A stretch of 64,000 bases of DNA from NCBI GenBank assembly GCA_027563935.2, contig CM050454.1, positions 75,102,596-75,166,595 of the forward strand, written 5' to 3'. This DNA comes from Costus lasius (taxonomy: Eukaryota; Streptophyta; Magnoliopsida; Zingiberales; Costaceae). Shown here one piece after another: positions 1 to 9,566 of the stretch. Below the pieces are notes generated by a model, which worked only from the letters and a program-made list of their open reading frames with translations, made no database searches and was not told the origin of the DNA. Position numbers and translations under genes: made by a program. The first letter of the stretch is position 1, and each line of letters begins with the position of its first letter.

Positions 1-479
1 CCAAGATAGTCTATAATCATTATGTTTCAAATGATATTGAACTATCTCAAAACAATGACAATCATCATTTAGAAAACACAAGTGATCTCAAGTCAGAGGA
101 AATGTGCCACTTGTCACATTCAAGGAATATTCACATTGTGACAAACAATTGAACATCCTAGTAGGGTCTGTCCAGTACATCCCATGTACCCATGAGTCTA
201 CATCTTATTCCATGCTCGAAGCATCCTATAAGATCAGAACACATATTAGTCTCAAACATATCAAGGCTGTCTCATGTTCACCAAGATATCTCGACTAAGG
301 ACTTATAGCATGTCAGCCTAGCTGAACAGCTTTGAGACATTATTCAGAAGAACATATATTGCAGCAGACAATGTAGCTAACTGAATAACAACCATGCCTT
401 TATAAACATAACAGTTTATTACATGATACAGATACATTCCCATGGCCTCAAACATTAGCCTTAAGGGCATACCCCAACA
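1..479 (-). repeat. Family 1 copia LTR, U3-proximal part, cut by window edge
   Basis: Minus-strand copy of the start of a family 1 LTR. On the plus strand it ends in GCATACCCCAACA, the reverse complement of the family's TGTTGGGGTATGC start. It matches the U3 part of the LTRs at 22741-23211 and 54811-55295 closely. No polypurine tract (PPT) motif (ATCTCCCACTTGCAC) follows it, so it is either a solo LTR or the 5' LTR of a minus-strand element lying to the left. A TSD could begin at 480 (CTATC) but its partner is outside the window. Confidence 0.9.
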
Positions 480-1555
480 CTATCCATGTTTATGTGTTGC
501 ATGCGGCTCCCAGTGCTTTGGCCAAGCCGGGTTAGACCATATTGGTCACTACTGAATATGCTGGACAACTAGGTTGATTATGTGTTGGTGTGTTTAGTGG
601 TTTAGAGTACGACTCTAGAACCTGAGTTTGTGAACCTAAGTTATATGTGTTTAGTTGGTTTAAAATATATGTGTTTAATTGGATTAGAGTAAAACTCTAG
701 AACTTGAGTTTGTGAACATGAGTTTGTTATATGCTAGTGTGTACATCTGACTGTCTATATGATTTCTATTTCTTGATTTTGTTATATGTTGACATAATGT
801 TCTTGCTAAAGATTTTTAAAATAATCTGCCTATATTTTTGAGTGTATGTTATGGATGGTCGATTTAGACTATCCACTCACTGGGCTGTGTAGCTCACCCC
901 TCATTATTTTCAGGTATAGAGCAGGGGCGCAGTTAGCATGATATTGATGTTGTGATTTATGCTTATAATGCCGGTTGTGGCCCTATGTTTATGCTTAATT
1001 AATTTGAGGCCGGCTGTGGCCGAATATGAATTTTATGAACTATGTGAACCATGTGATGTGAACCATGTGAACTATGTGAATTTGTGTTGCCTGATTGAGG
1101 CAATTAAATGAGTTTGATTTTTGTGTCACCGCGGGCTTCAGCCTGGTTTCGGTGTTTGGTATGAGTTTATAAAATCGATTTTGTGATTTTGTTTTGAATT
1201 TCGGCTTGTTGTATATTCTATGAAATCGGCTTTGATATACCCTGTAACTTGCATATGTCTAGTGCAAGTATTGCCTGGTGGCAGGTACCTTTATGGATTT
1301 TATGAATTTGAATCGGATTTGATATAACTGTTGCCTTGCATATGTCTAGTGCAAGGATTGCGTGGTGGCAGGTACCCTTATGTGATTTATGATAATTGGG
1401 TTTTGTGGATATTTATGTATGGGTTTTTGGAAATTTTCAGATCGTGTTTTTTCTTGAACTCGGTTTTACCTAGCATATGATCGATCTTATACGAAACATC
1501 CTGTTTCTTTTATGAAATGTGCCATTTGTTTGGGGTTAAGAATGTGGGATGTTAC
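480..1555 (+). mobile_element. Probable 3' part of a Ty3/gypsy-type LTR
   Basis: About 1.1 kb without a coding region, rich in T and G, with internal short repeats. It ends in GGGATGTTACA directly before family 2 RNase H sequence, the kind of terminus seen in many plant Ty3/gypsy LTRs (TGTAACA... to ...TGTTACA). The simplest reading is a plus-strand LTR end of an element inserted into copia element B, with GAGCT (1556-1560) as the predicted right TSD. The left side is interrupted by the family 1 LTR at 1-479. The family call is inference; only the terminus and position support it. Confidence 0.4.
1248..1381. repeat. Two imperfect direct repeats, 87 bp apart
   Basis: A block of about 47 bp beginning CTTGCATATGTCTAGTGCAA and ending in GGCAGGTACC(C/T)TTATG occurs at 1248 and again at 1335 with a few substitutions. 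It lies inside the probable gypsy LTR and looks like a local tandem duplication within that LTR. Confidence 0.75.
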
Positions 1556-1794
1556 AGAGCTCTACTATGACAACAATTGGAACTGAACATGCTAAGGAAC
1601 CACAGTCTCATCAAAGGTCCAAACACATACTCAGGAGATTTCACCTGATCAGAGAGATCATTGATCAAGGTGATGTCAAGATTATCAGAGTTGACACAGA
1701 GAGCAATCTAGCAGACCCACTGACCAAGGCTTTGGCGCAGCAGAAGCATGATGGTCGTACTAGAGATATGGGGTTGAGATTGCTCAACCTCTAG
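1556..1794 (+). pseudogene. Copia RNase H C-terminus, family 2 element B
   Basis: The last roughly 79 codons of a copia polyprotein. It corresponds to the segment from the third RNase H acidic residue (Cys-Asp-Asn-Asn region, here degraded to Thr-Met-Thr-Thr) through the SHQRSKHILRRFHLIREIID block and the LADPLTKALAQQKH tail to the stop. The same tail ends the polyprotein of element E at 48355. Everything upstream is cut off at 1555 by the probable gypsy LTR. It is the 3' end of element B, whose PPT and 3' LTR follow directly. No function is expected. Confidence 0.9.
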
Positions 1795-1800
1795 GTCTTA

Positions 1801-1815
1801 GTGCAAGTGGGAGAT
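1801..1815 (+). other. Polypurine tract, element B
   Basis: GTGCAAGTGGGAGAT lies immediately before the LTR start. The same sequence precedes the 3' LTRs of A, C, D, E and G. In the family's replication scheme this primes plus-strand DNA synthesis. Confidence 0.85.
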
Positions 1816-3148
1816 TGTTGGTGTATATGCCCTAGGACCTAGTTTTGGTCCATCTTTGTCCCTGGAGACAGATTGGATCTATGCTCAAATGATTGTCCCC
1901 AGTCGATGTACCTGAGTGGATATGGGACAGCTCTGGTACTTGTGAGACTAGTATATGGGCTGGTTAGGCACGAGGTGCTAACGCAGACATATGGGTATAT
2001 CAGTGGTGGATATACTGGACCGACCCACTGTGAGGCTATGACTTGGTGTCATGAGTTATCCTCACAAGTGACAGGAGATGCATTGATCCCTTGACTTGAG
2101 GTCATTGACCATTCTATATGGTTAGGGACTTGCTTTGATACAACCTAACACCTCGCCGTAGTTGGGAGGTAATAACGGTTGTCATTGAGCATGTCACGAC
2201 CCATATGAGAAGGTCAATGGACAGACACAGGATTTGCCCCTTCCTAAGGAAGTATGATATCCATGGAGCTCCTCTATGATTCTATGACTGAAAGTGTATG
2301 GCCATACCCAGGTGAGAACCTGTTTTAGTCATAGCCATGTGATTGGGTGAAAACAAGTGGTGACACACTTGTCCAATCGGATATCAGTTCGGCAAAGAGA
2401 CTGTAATGCATCTGTACCTAGTTGCGATGATGGGGATGTCGATGTCGATATCCATTCCAATGACCTGGGTCCTGGGTAGCAGCGATGCACTGCTAGGTGC
2501 CACTCACTGCTTGTGGTGACCTTTAGTCAGCACTGCCAGCGTCAGAGGAACCTACAGGGTCGCACACCTTGATAATTGAGTTCTCGTATTGATCGGGAAG
2601 CCTTATGATCGAGTTATTGGATAACTCGGATCTAATTATGAGATTTCATCAGCGCCAGTGGGCCTAATGAGATGGAAGAATGTTATTGGAGCCAAACTTC
2701 ATTTTTGGCAGGTTGACCCGTATTTGACCTTGGTTGGTCACATTTGGATTAGGGTTGCATTGGATTGGATCCAAATGCTTAATCAACCCATGTGATGAAG
2801 TTTGGGCTAGCTCATTATCCAATGAGGCCCAATGACAAGTTGTCATGAAGAGAAAATAGGCTAAAAGGGTATAATGGGGAGAGACCCAACCCTATTGGCG
2901 CCTAAGGGGCATAATGGGGTTTGGGTGGCAAAAATTGCTTCATTAAGAAGTAATATGCGCCTAGCCCTCTTCCATTGATGGTATGTATGCCTTTAAGGCA
3001 TGTTTTGGGCTGATATGGTGCTTAGGCAATTATGGATAGGTTGAATGAGATTTATGGTAAAGTCTTGGAGACTTTCCTTGCATCAAACCTCCTCATCCTA
3101 GCCCTACACTTGTCATGATCCTAGCCCTTGCCCTAACCGCCTCTTGCC

Positions 3149-3157
3149 CTATATATG
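3149..3157 (+). promoter_or_regulatory. Candidate TATA box of family 2 LTR
   Basis: CTATATATG in a C-rich context. If it is the promoter, transcription would start near 3185, giving U3 of about 1.37 kb and R/U5 of about 0.5 kb. The corresponding stretch is missing from the 5' LTR of E, where Y is inserted. Confidence 0.55.
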
Positions 3158-3525
3158 TGACCCTAGCCGCCCCCTCTTTAGATGATTCATACTTGGAGGC
3201 GTGAACACATCAAGAGGGGTGAGAGCAAGGAACAAAGGTGGCGCAACCTCTTCCTCTTCCATCAAGTGGCCGCAAGTCTTCTTCCTTTGTTCTCTCTTGA
3301 CGCAAGGAACTTGGTGCTTGGCGGTTTCCCTCTCCCTCATCCTTCTTCATCTTTGGTGCATCTACCTTGGAGGTGGCGCATATTTTGAAGAAGGAGCACA
3401 AGGCTTAGATCTTCTTCCCGAGGCAAGCACCGGGCGTGGAAGAAGAGGACTCGAGGCATCCGTGTGTGTGAGACTGCAGAGGGCGTACGCGTGGGCGCCT
3501 ATCACGACATCGACCTCATCTTGCT

Positions 3526-3536
3526 CTAAGGTATTT
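3526..3536 (+). promoter_or_regulatory. Predicted 5' splice donor in family 2 LTR
   Basis: CTAAG|GTATTT with GT at 3531-3532, 154 bp before the LTR end. The same donor (CTTAAG|GTATTT) is at 33162 in the 5' LTR of E, where an acceptor just upstream of gag is also present. Evidence is sequence pattern plus conservation in position only. Confidence 0.5.
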
Positions 3537-3684
3537 CCTAACTCATCATGTCGACTCTCTTGCTTGCGATCTTCACTGGGTTTTTGGGACCGGCTTGTTT
3601 CGGGGACATTCTTCCGCTGTGCAATGTATGTATGTATGCTTATAACTCTGAAAAATTGTAAAATGTCCCCGGGGTTTCCCAACA

Positions 3685-4087
3685 GAGGTTAGCCCTCAAG
3701 CTCGAGAAGAAGTTGTATGTCCTTGAGCAGCCTCTTCCTGCGGTTCCTGTGCCTAATGCCCGAGTGACAGATAGGGATGCTTTTAGAAAGCATCAGCATG
3801 AGTCTTTGGAAGTAGCATGTCTCATGCTAGACACTATGGCACCTAAGCTTCAGGTGCAATATGAGGAGCAGAACGCTTTTCAGATGATAACTCATTTGAA
3901 ATAGATGTTCAAGGCTTAGGCTAGAACTGAGAGATATGACACTGCCAAAGCATTCTTTCGGTGCAAGTAATCTGAAGGTGCTCTAGTGGGACCCCATGTT
4001 CTCAAGATGATTGGGCATGTGGATCATCTCGGAGACTGGGACATGCTATAGATAACGAGCCAGTTGTAGATCTTAATCTGCAGTCCC
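3685..4087 (+). pseudogene. Degraded copia gag remnant (host of element B)
   Basis: Translation from about 3690 matches the Gag N-terminal domain, starting at the LKLEKKLYVLEQPLP segment (compare LKLERKLYVLDKPIP in E). It continues through a HESLEVACLML block and a VGPHVLKMIGH block. Several stops interrupt it (for example TAG at 3902-3904) and no start is present. It follows the end of the B LTR directly, without PBS or leader. The simplest reading is that B inserted into the gag of an older element, leaving GAGGT (3685-3689) as the right TSD. A family 3 LTR then cut it at 4088. Confidence 0.75.
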
Positions 4088-4564
4088 TGTTAGGGAATAC
4101 CGGGTGTAATTGAAAATTTTACAGTCCCAGGACGCAGCGGAAGAGTTATTACACCCGAAACATATTTCTTTCCCAAGGATCCATGCGAGAGAGAAAAAAA
4201 GGATGTGTTAGAGATGTACCTCTTTTGCTTATCGAGATGTTGAAGCCATGTTGAAGGCGCCCAAGTGTTCGCCCTCTACAAGTATCCACGCATCGACCTT
4301 CTTAACGTTGCTCCCTTCCACGCTTGGTGCTAGCCTCGGGAAGAGAAGATCACCTCTTGGAATCTCCTTCTTCTTCCTCCTTTGTTCTTCACGCCAACAA
4401 GACTCCTCCAAGGGGACTCTCAGCCAAAGAAGAGGATGAAGGATGGTGGCTCAACTCCAAGGAAAGATGGCGGCTAGGGCTTGAGAACTTGCTCCACTCC
4501 AAGTGGAAGTTCTCTTGTTCTCGGCTTGAGAAGATGTCATCGGAGAGAGGGGCGCATACCCCTC

Positions 4565-4572
4565 CTTTTATA
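4565..4572 (-). promoter_or_regulatory. Candidate TATA box of family 3 LTR
   Basis: TATAAAAG on the minus strand within GGGCTATAAAAGGAGG, a textbook plant TATA context. It sits about 345 nt upstream of the donor-like site at 4219. Confidence 0.6.
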
Positions 4573-4814
4573 GCCCTTTGAACCCAAACCGCATCTTCAC
4601 TTTCCATTAGTGTTAATGGCTGAATTCCTCCAAGGAATTAGCCCTAGAATTCCTCCAAGCTTTGAATTAATCTAGCTTCTTGCCTAATTAAGAGGGGATA
4701 TTTGAGTACTAATCATACTAGGACTTTCCTTCTTTGATTAGTGCATATATGGCTTGAGTTAATCAAACCATATTTGTGCACAAATCAGTCCACATGTCCA
4801 AGAGGGTTTCTAAA

Positions 4815-5240
4815 TTTTGGAAACCGAATCCTACAAGGATTCTTATCCCTCATTGGCGCAAATTCCATAAGTGGAATTATCTCATGCGCCAAGTCCAATT
4901 ATAATTCCTATTAGGATTCAAACTTGCCTTAATTAGTTTGATCCACAATTCCTGATTGGATTTGGATCTCATCACTAATTAGGCTCATGAACAAAATCCC
5001 TAATTGGATTATGATTTGCGCCCAACACAATGGTCCTCATCCAAATCCAATTCCTAATGGGATTTGAATCCTAGTTGGAGTAGGATTCGCGCCCAAGCAT
5101 TATGGGCCTTATCCAAATCCAATTCTCATTAGGATTTGAATCCTAATTGAATTAGGATTCATATTCCTAATAGAATAAGAATTTCAACTCCTAATTAGAT
5201 TAGGATTCCAACTCCAAGTTGGATTAGGATTTGAATCCAA
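4815..5240. repeat. Degenerate short repeats based on CCTAATTGGATTAGG
   Basis: An AT-rich part of the family 3 LTR in which words such as AATCCTAATTGGATTAGGATT recur in both orientations with variable spacing, giving many short inverted repeats. I could not find a fixed period. Confidence 0.6.
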
Positions 5241-5364
5241 CATGGTTTATAGTCCCAAATCCACGTACAACTACCATATAGAGTATAAACTTGACCAGGA
5301 TATTTATAAACCCATGAATCCTAATTGGACTTAGATTCAGCCATGAATCTACCTTGGACATGAA

Positions 5365-5367
<3 letters not shown>

Positions 5368-5449
<82 letters not shown>
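5368..5449. repeat. (TA)n microsatellite, about 41 units
   Basis: Uninterrupted alternating A and T for about 82 bp within the family 3 LTR. Its length is probably polymorphic and may be imprecise in the assembly. Confidence 0.95.
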
Positions 5450-5451
<2 letters not shown>

Positions 5452-7322
5452 CAAGATATCCAGATCATAAAACAACGTCAAGAGTCTATTGCGTGTGACC
5501 CCGTAGGATCCAAATGACTATGGCAATGATGTTAGAACAACATAAGTAGTGAGAGGTATCTAGCAACACATCACTACTACCCATGTCATTGGACTTAGGT
5601 CATATGGCAACAACTCCTAAACAAGCAACGAGGATTCCCATGCATTATGTATCCCTTTGCCTAAACTGATATCCTGTCATTGGATTAGTCTCAAGTTTAT
5701 TAATCCAATATATTGGTCATGATTCAAACAATGTGGCCACACATTCCTGTCATGCACCAATGAGGTGGGGTGCCCCAAAGTGGATATCATACTTCCAATC
5801 AAGGAAGGGGCAAATCCTACTATTGGTCATCCATGTCTCTACATGATTTATGACATGCCCAATGACAATCGTTTTAGTCTCCCAATTACGGAGAGACATA
5901 AGACTGCATCAAAGCATATCCATCATCAAATCTAGATATGAATACCTCAAGTCGAAGGATCAATGCAAACCTCTCGCATGTGAGATTGACTTGTTGACTA
6001 GACAAGTCAATCCTCACGGTGGGTCACTCTAGTGCATCCAATGCACCTGTATGTCTGCATTACTGTGCCCTGCACCTAACCAGCCCATATGTTGGGGTAT
6101 GCCCTTAAGGCTAATGTTTGAGGCCTTGGGATTGTATCAGTATCATGTAATAAACTTTTATGTTTATAAAGGCAATGGTTGTTATTCAGTTTGTTGCCTT
6201 GTCTGCTGTAATAAGTGTACTTCTGAATAATGTCTCAAAGCTGTTCAGCTAGGCTGACATGCTATATGTCCTTAGTCGAAATATCTTGGTGAACATGAGA
6301 CAGCCTTGATATGGTTAAGACTAATATGTGTTCTAATCTTATAGGATGCTTCGAGCATGGAATAAGCTGTAGACTCATGGGTACATTGGATGTACTGGAC
6401 AGACCCTACTAGGATATTCAATTGCTTGTCATAATGTGAATAATCCTTGTTTGCATCAAGTGGCACATGTCCTTTGACTTGAGATCACTTGTGTTTCTAA
6501 ATGATGATTGTCATTGTTTTGAGGTGGTTTAATATCATTTGAAACATAATGATTATAGACTATCTTGGATGGTGAGCTTGAGTCAGGTTAGGGCACTAGT
6601 GATAGATAAAGGATTGCCGTCTCCTTGTTTAAGGAGTGTGATGTTCTAATGGGGCCCCCCCTGGATGAGATGATTGAGAAAGTGTATGGCCATACCCAGG
6701 TGACTGTGTTCATCTGATCTAATCATGCTCATCATATTGGAGTTACAGGCTTGACACGCTTGTCCAATAAGAACATCCAGTGGCAAAGGACACATGCATG
6801 CCTAGTCAAATGGATTCACTCTTGAGCTGTGGTTTGGGTGTAGTCTTGGAAGACTCTTTCCTTTATATCGGGAGACAGTGATGTGTTGCTAGATACCCCT
6901 CACTGATCGTGATAACGTAAGTTATCGTTACCGACATTTAAAGGAAACCCTCAGGGTCGTACAATTTGATGATATGGCTTACTTAAGTCAGATCGTGTGG
7001 ACTGAATTGTTTCGGTTCAGTTTAAAGGGATTTAAACTCTGATTGTAAGTGAGATCTAGTCTGATCATGTTTGATTGATTAGGGCTTGAGATCGGTAAGC
7101 TTCGATCGAGAGTGTTGATGCTAGATCGATCAGATCAGGAGCATCAGAAGATGAATGGTCAGATCTAGGACCTTAGGGTTTAATTCGATCTTGACTTAAT
7201 GCTTGGGCTAATTCGGTTTGGTCATTGAACCAAAGACCTTGAACTGGCTCATGATTGAGCGCTTGGTTCAATGTGAATAAGTGAGTTTCGAATAGTTCAA
7301 CGCAAAACGTTTTGGAATTAAA

Positions 7323-7344
7323 GACTTTCTATAATTGGAAAGTC
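7323..7344 (+). promoter_or_regulatory. Hairpin with TATA/CArG-like loop, candidate core promoter
   Basis: GACTTTC-TATAATTG-GAAAGTC, a perfect 7-bp stem. Other family 1 LTRs have a different stem sequence around a CTATTTTTRG core at the same place (17701-17716, 21967-21986, 25034-25054, 49559-49579, 54033-54054), with pairing largely kept. It lies about 300 nt before the conserved ATG and splice donor, where a TATA box would be expected by analogy with families 2 and 3. C(A/T)8G is also a CArG-type MADS-box site. Function is inference. Confidence 0.45.
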
Positions 7345-7634
7345 GGTTTTTCAAGTGAAAAACGTCTCCACGTTTTGGCTGAACGTCTCCACTTCGTGTG
7401 GATCGTTGTCTCGCTTCTTCCTCTCGCGGACTCTCGGGTGTAGAGAAGAGAACTCACGCCGAAGTCTAGTGGAGAAAGCCGAGCAAGTCTTTCATCACCC
7501 CGACAAGCGATCAAAGACACTTTGGTGCCTTGCTAGCACAGGGAGCGATCGAAGTGTAGGCCTTCTTCCTCTTGTGTGCGATTCCTTTGGAGAAGAAGCA
7601 ATCGAGTCTTTGCTTCCAAGGCATCATCTAAACT

Positions 7635-7643
7635 ATGGCATCG
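7635..7643 (+). CDS. Predicted first coding mini-exon of gag, in the LTR
   Basis: ATG GCA TCG followed at 7644 by GTATGA. If spliced to 9546, the frame runs ATT CCT GCA GCA ACG AAC ACC into the gag ATG at 9567, adding ten residues to the Gag N-terminus. The 3-codon length is identical in all 11 family 1 LTR copies in the window that reach this position, although the two codons after ATG vary. No transcript evidence is available here. Confidence 0.5.
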
Positions 7644-9545
7644 GTATGACCCTTTGTTGATTTTAGCAACCTTTCATCTAGTTGATTATATATCATACAT
7701 GCGATTTTTGAATCCCTAATTTCCGCCATGCAAAGGTTTCGGTTATGCATGTTTAGGGTTCTCGCCCCCCTCTCGAAAGGGGTTTCTTCAATTGGTATCA
7801 GAGCTGCGGTTGTATGTATGGTTATATGATTGATTTGTGATCCTTGTTTGCGCTCTAGTATAGATCTTTTTCACATGCGAATCTACATGCTAGGTTTTAG
7901 GTGTTGGCGCATGTGTTTTGTTCATGTTTTTGCATGATCTTGTTGGCGCATGTTTAGTTTGTTGAATGGTATTTCATTAAAAACTTGTTTACTTGCGCGC
8001 AAACAATTAGATCTATATGCGCTTACTATAAACCCTTAGACGGGTTGATGGGGTTGAAGTCACCCTCTAGGTTAGATCCAATAGTCTGATCAGACCATCT
8101 GACAGCCTAGATGGATCGACCAGATGGCACCTGTGCGCAAGCACAAGGTGGCTATAGGTCGATTGCATCATAGGCGTGTAGCGAGGTCTGGTTGAGACAA
8201 CCAGTGAACACACATGAGTTAGGCCCGGGGTCACACCCGCTTGCCAGAACTCATGTTGGTTGTTCAGCCCTTGGCGCATGCATGGTTGACCACTAGGTCA
8301 ACTCGAGTCAGTTAGGACTTGGTGCATGCAAGGGCATGGATCTAACTAGATTTTTGAGTGGATCCCTATCAATGGACCGTTGTAAGGTTGTAGGGCACAT
8401 AAGGAAATTAAAATTGATGCCTATGGGGTTTTCAAAATTTTATTTTCTTTGTAAGGGATCACATGATGATTGATTGATGCCATATGCTTGTTTATTTAAT
8501 CTTATGTGGGATGCCCAATTTAATGTGTGCTGTGCTGGGGCCTGCGAGCCTGGAATTAAACTTGTAAATTAATTTGTATTGTGATCTGCGAATCACATTT
8601 TTAATTAATTTATTGTATAATTGACCTGCGAGTCAAGCTTGTCTAGATAGATCAAAATGTATTTTGATTAGACAAGAGCTCAAAAGCACACATTGTAGAG
8701 GCGCATTCAGCTGGTGGGCGCACCTGAGCTGCATTGAGCGCTAGGGCCCTGGGTTGGACCAGATGAGATGCAAAAGACCCAAGAAGCAAGTGAAGACTTA
8801 AGATAACTTAAGGTCTTACTTAGGGTTCATGGGCTTTTACCACATAAGATCAGCATGCTTTCTATTTACTGCTTTTATAATTAGAATTGCATGAGTTTAT
8901 CTTCTGCTATAGCCATAGGATTTGCCTGATAGTAAGAAGATAAAAGACCGTTAAAATCCAACGCATCAATATCAAGCTCGTAAGCCTTCTGACGCGAAAC
9001 CTCACTGTTCTGATTATCGTTGGAGCCGTGTTGTACCCACTCAGTGGGCACGTCTATCTATCTTCAGACGGTGCGGGATTTCACCTGCGTGTTACAGAGA
9101 AGGGATTTATCGCTTCTCGTTGCTTAGCATAGCACGTGGTGGTCCAGGGAGTAGGTCGGGTCAGCTTGACCATGTAGGCTACATATGTGGTGCATATGGT
9201 AGCACATGGAGGCAGCCATCTGTGGGGTCAGAGATTGTGTTGTACCAACTCAGTTGGCACAGTCTGCTGGATTGCCCAGATGAAGGGGAATCGCACGGGT
9301 TGGCGATTGGCAGGGACTGCCTACCAGAAATTAGTACTTGTATTCTCTGTGCATCTTATCTCGCCTGAGCGGGACGCGGAGACCAAGTATGAAATCTGGA
9401 TCCCATCTCACTAAAAGAGTGTTACTCTTTCGGACTGTTTTAATGGATTTTTCAGTCAGATAAAATAGTGAGAAAAGAATCTTTCTTAAGTCCTGGATTG
9501 ATTCTAAACATTGATACTGACCTTGCTGTTCTTGCATTGTTGTAG
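7644..9545 (+). other. Predicted leader intron, element A (contains PBS)
   Basis: Donor TCG|GTATGA in the LTR. The acceptor is TTGCATTGTTGTAG|ATTCC at 9545/9546, preceded by a good branch-point match (TACTGAC near 9517) and a pyrimidine-rich tract. Length 1902 bp. It includes the last 147 bp of the LTR, the PBS and nearly the whole untranslated leader. I see no protein-coding gene in the leader itself (7805-9545). Splicing would remove the PBS from the message while unspliced RNA keeps it for reverse transcription. Prediction only. Confidence 0.5.
7793..7804 (+). other. Primer binding site, initiator-Met tRNA
   Basis: TGGTATCAGAGC, complementary to the 3' end of plant initiator-Met tRNA, two nucleotides after the LTR end. 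Confidence 0.92.
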
Positions 9546-9566
9546 ATTCCTGCAGCAACGAACACC

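Larger units (their letters stand above)
1816..3684 (+). repeat. Family 2 copia LTR (3' LTR of element B), 1869 bp
   Basis: Starts TGTTGGTGTATATGCCC and ends CCCCGGGGTTTCCCAACA. It is the only family 2 LTR here that is not interrupted. Compared with the E LTRs it lacks roughly 90 bp close to its start, between TTTTGGTC and TCCCTGGAGA. It carries a canonical TATA box (3149-3157) and a splice-donor-like AAG|GTATTT at 3530/3531. The predicted TATA-to-donor spacing (about 380 nt) matches the layout in the other families. Open frames inside it (for example 3201-3692) are not conserved and are taken as chance. Confidence 0.9.
4088..6089 (-). repeat. Family 3 copia LTR, main part, interrupted by element A
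   Basis: The plus strand begins TGTTAGGGAATACCGGG. Read on the minus strand this is the LTR 3' end, comparable with the family 2 ending. A canonical TATAAAAG lies at 4565-4572 (minus) and a donor-like AAAGAG|GTACAT at 4219/4220 (minus), reproducing the layout of the other families. The segment 5960-6089 aligns with the U3 module of family 2 (for example GGGCTGGTTAGG). Element A interrupts it with TSD CCATA, and 46 bp of the LTR continue at 15173-15218. There is no coding sequence in it. Confidence 0.75.
6090..7790 (+). repeat. 5' LTR of element A (family 1)
   Basis: TGTTGGGGTATGCCC to GGGGTTTCTTCA, 1701 bp. Landmarks: a perfect 12-bp palindrome GTATGGCCATAC at 6684-6695; a GATAACGTAAGTTATC hairpin near 6912; a hairpin with a TATA-like loop at 7323-7344; ATG plus two codons followed by a splice donor at 7635-7644; and a GC-rich hairpin (CCCC...GGGG) at 7767-7782 just before the LTR end. 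The short frames inside it are not recognisable proteins. Confidence 0.95.

Noticed and set aside
3201..3692. 163-codon frame in the family 2 LTR
   Set aside because: It overlaps frames in other phases, crosses the predicted splice donor and LTR end, and is not kept in E's LTR. Taken as chance.
5224..5481. 85-codon frame of Ile-Tyr repeats on the minus strand
   Set aside because: Translation of the (TA)n microsatellite.
7355..7660. 101-codon frame in the LTR of A, repeated in the 3' LTR
   Set aside because: Starts with GTG, is not conserved in other family 1 subfamilies, and lies in the predicted 5' UTR/U5. The repeat simply reflects LTR identity.
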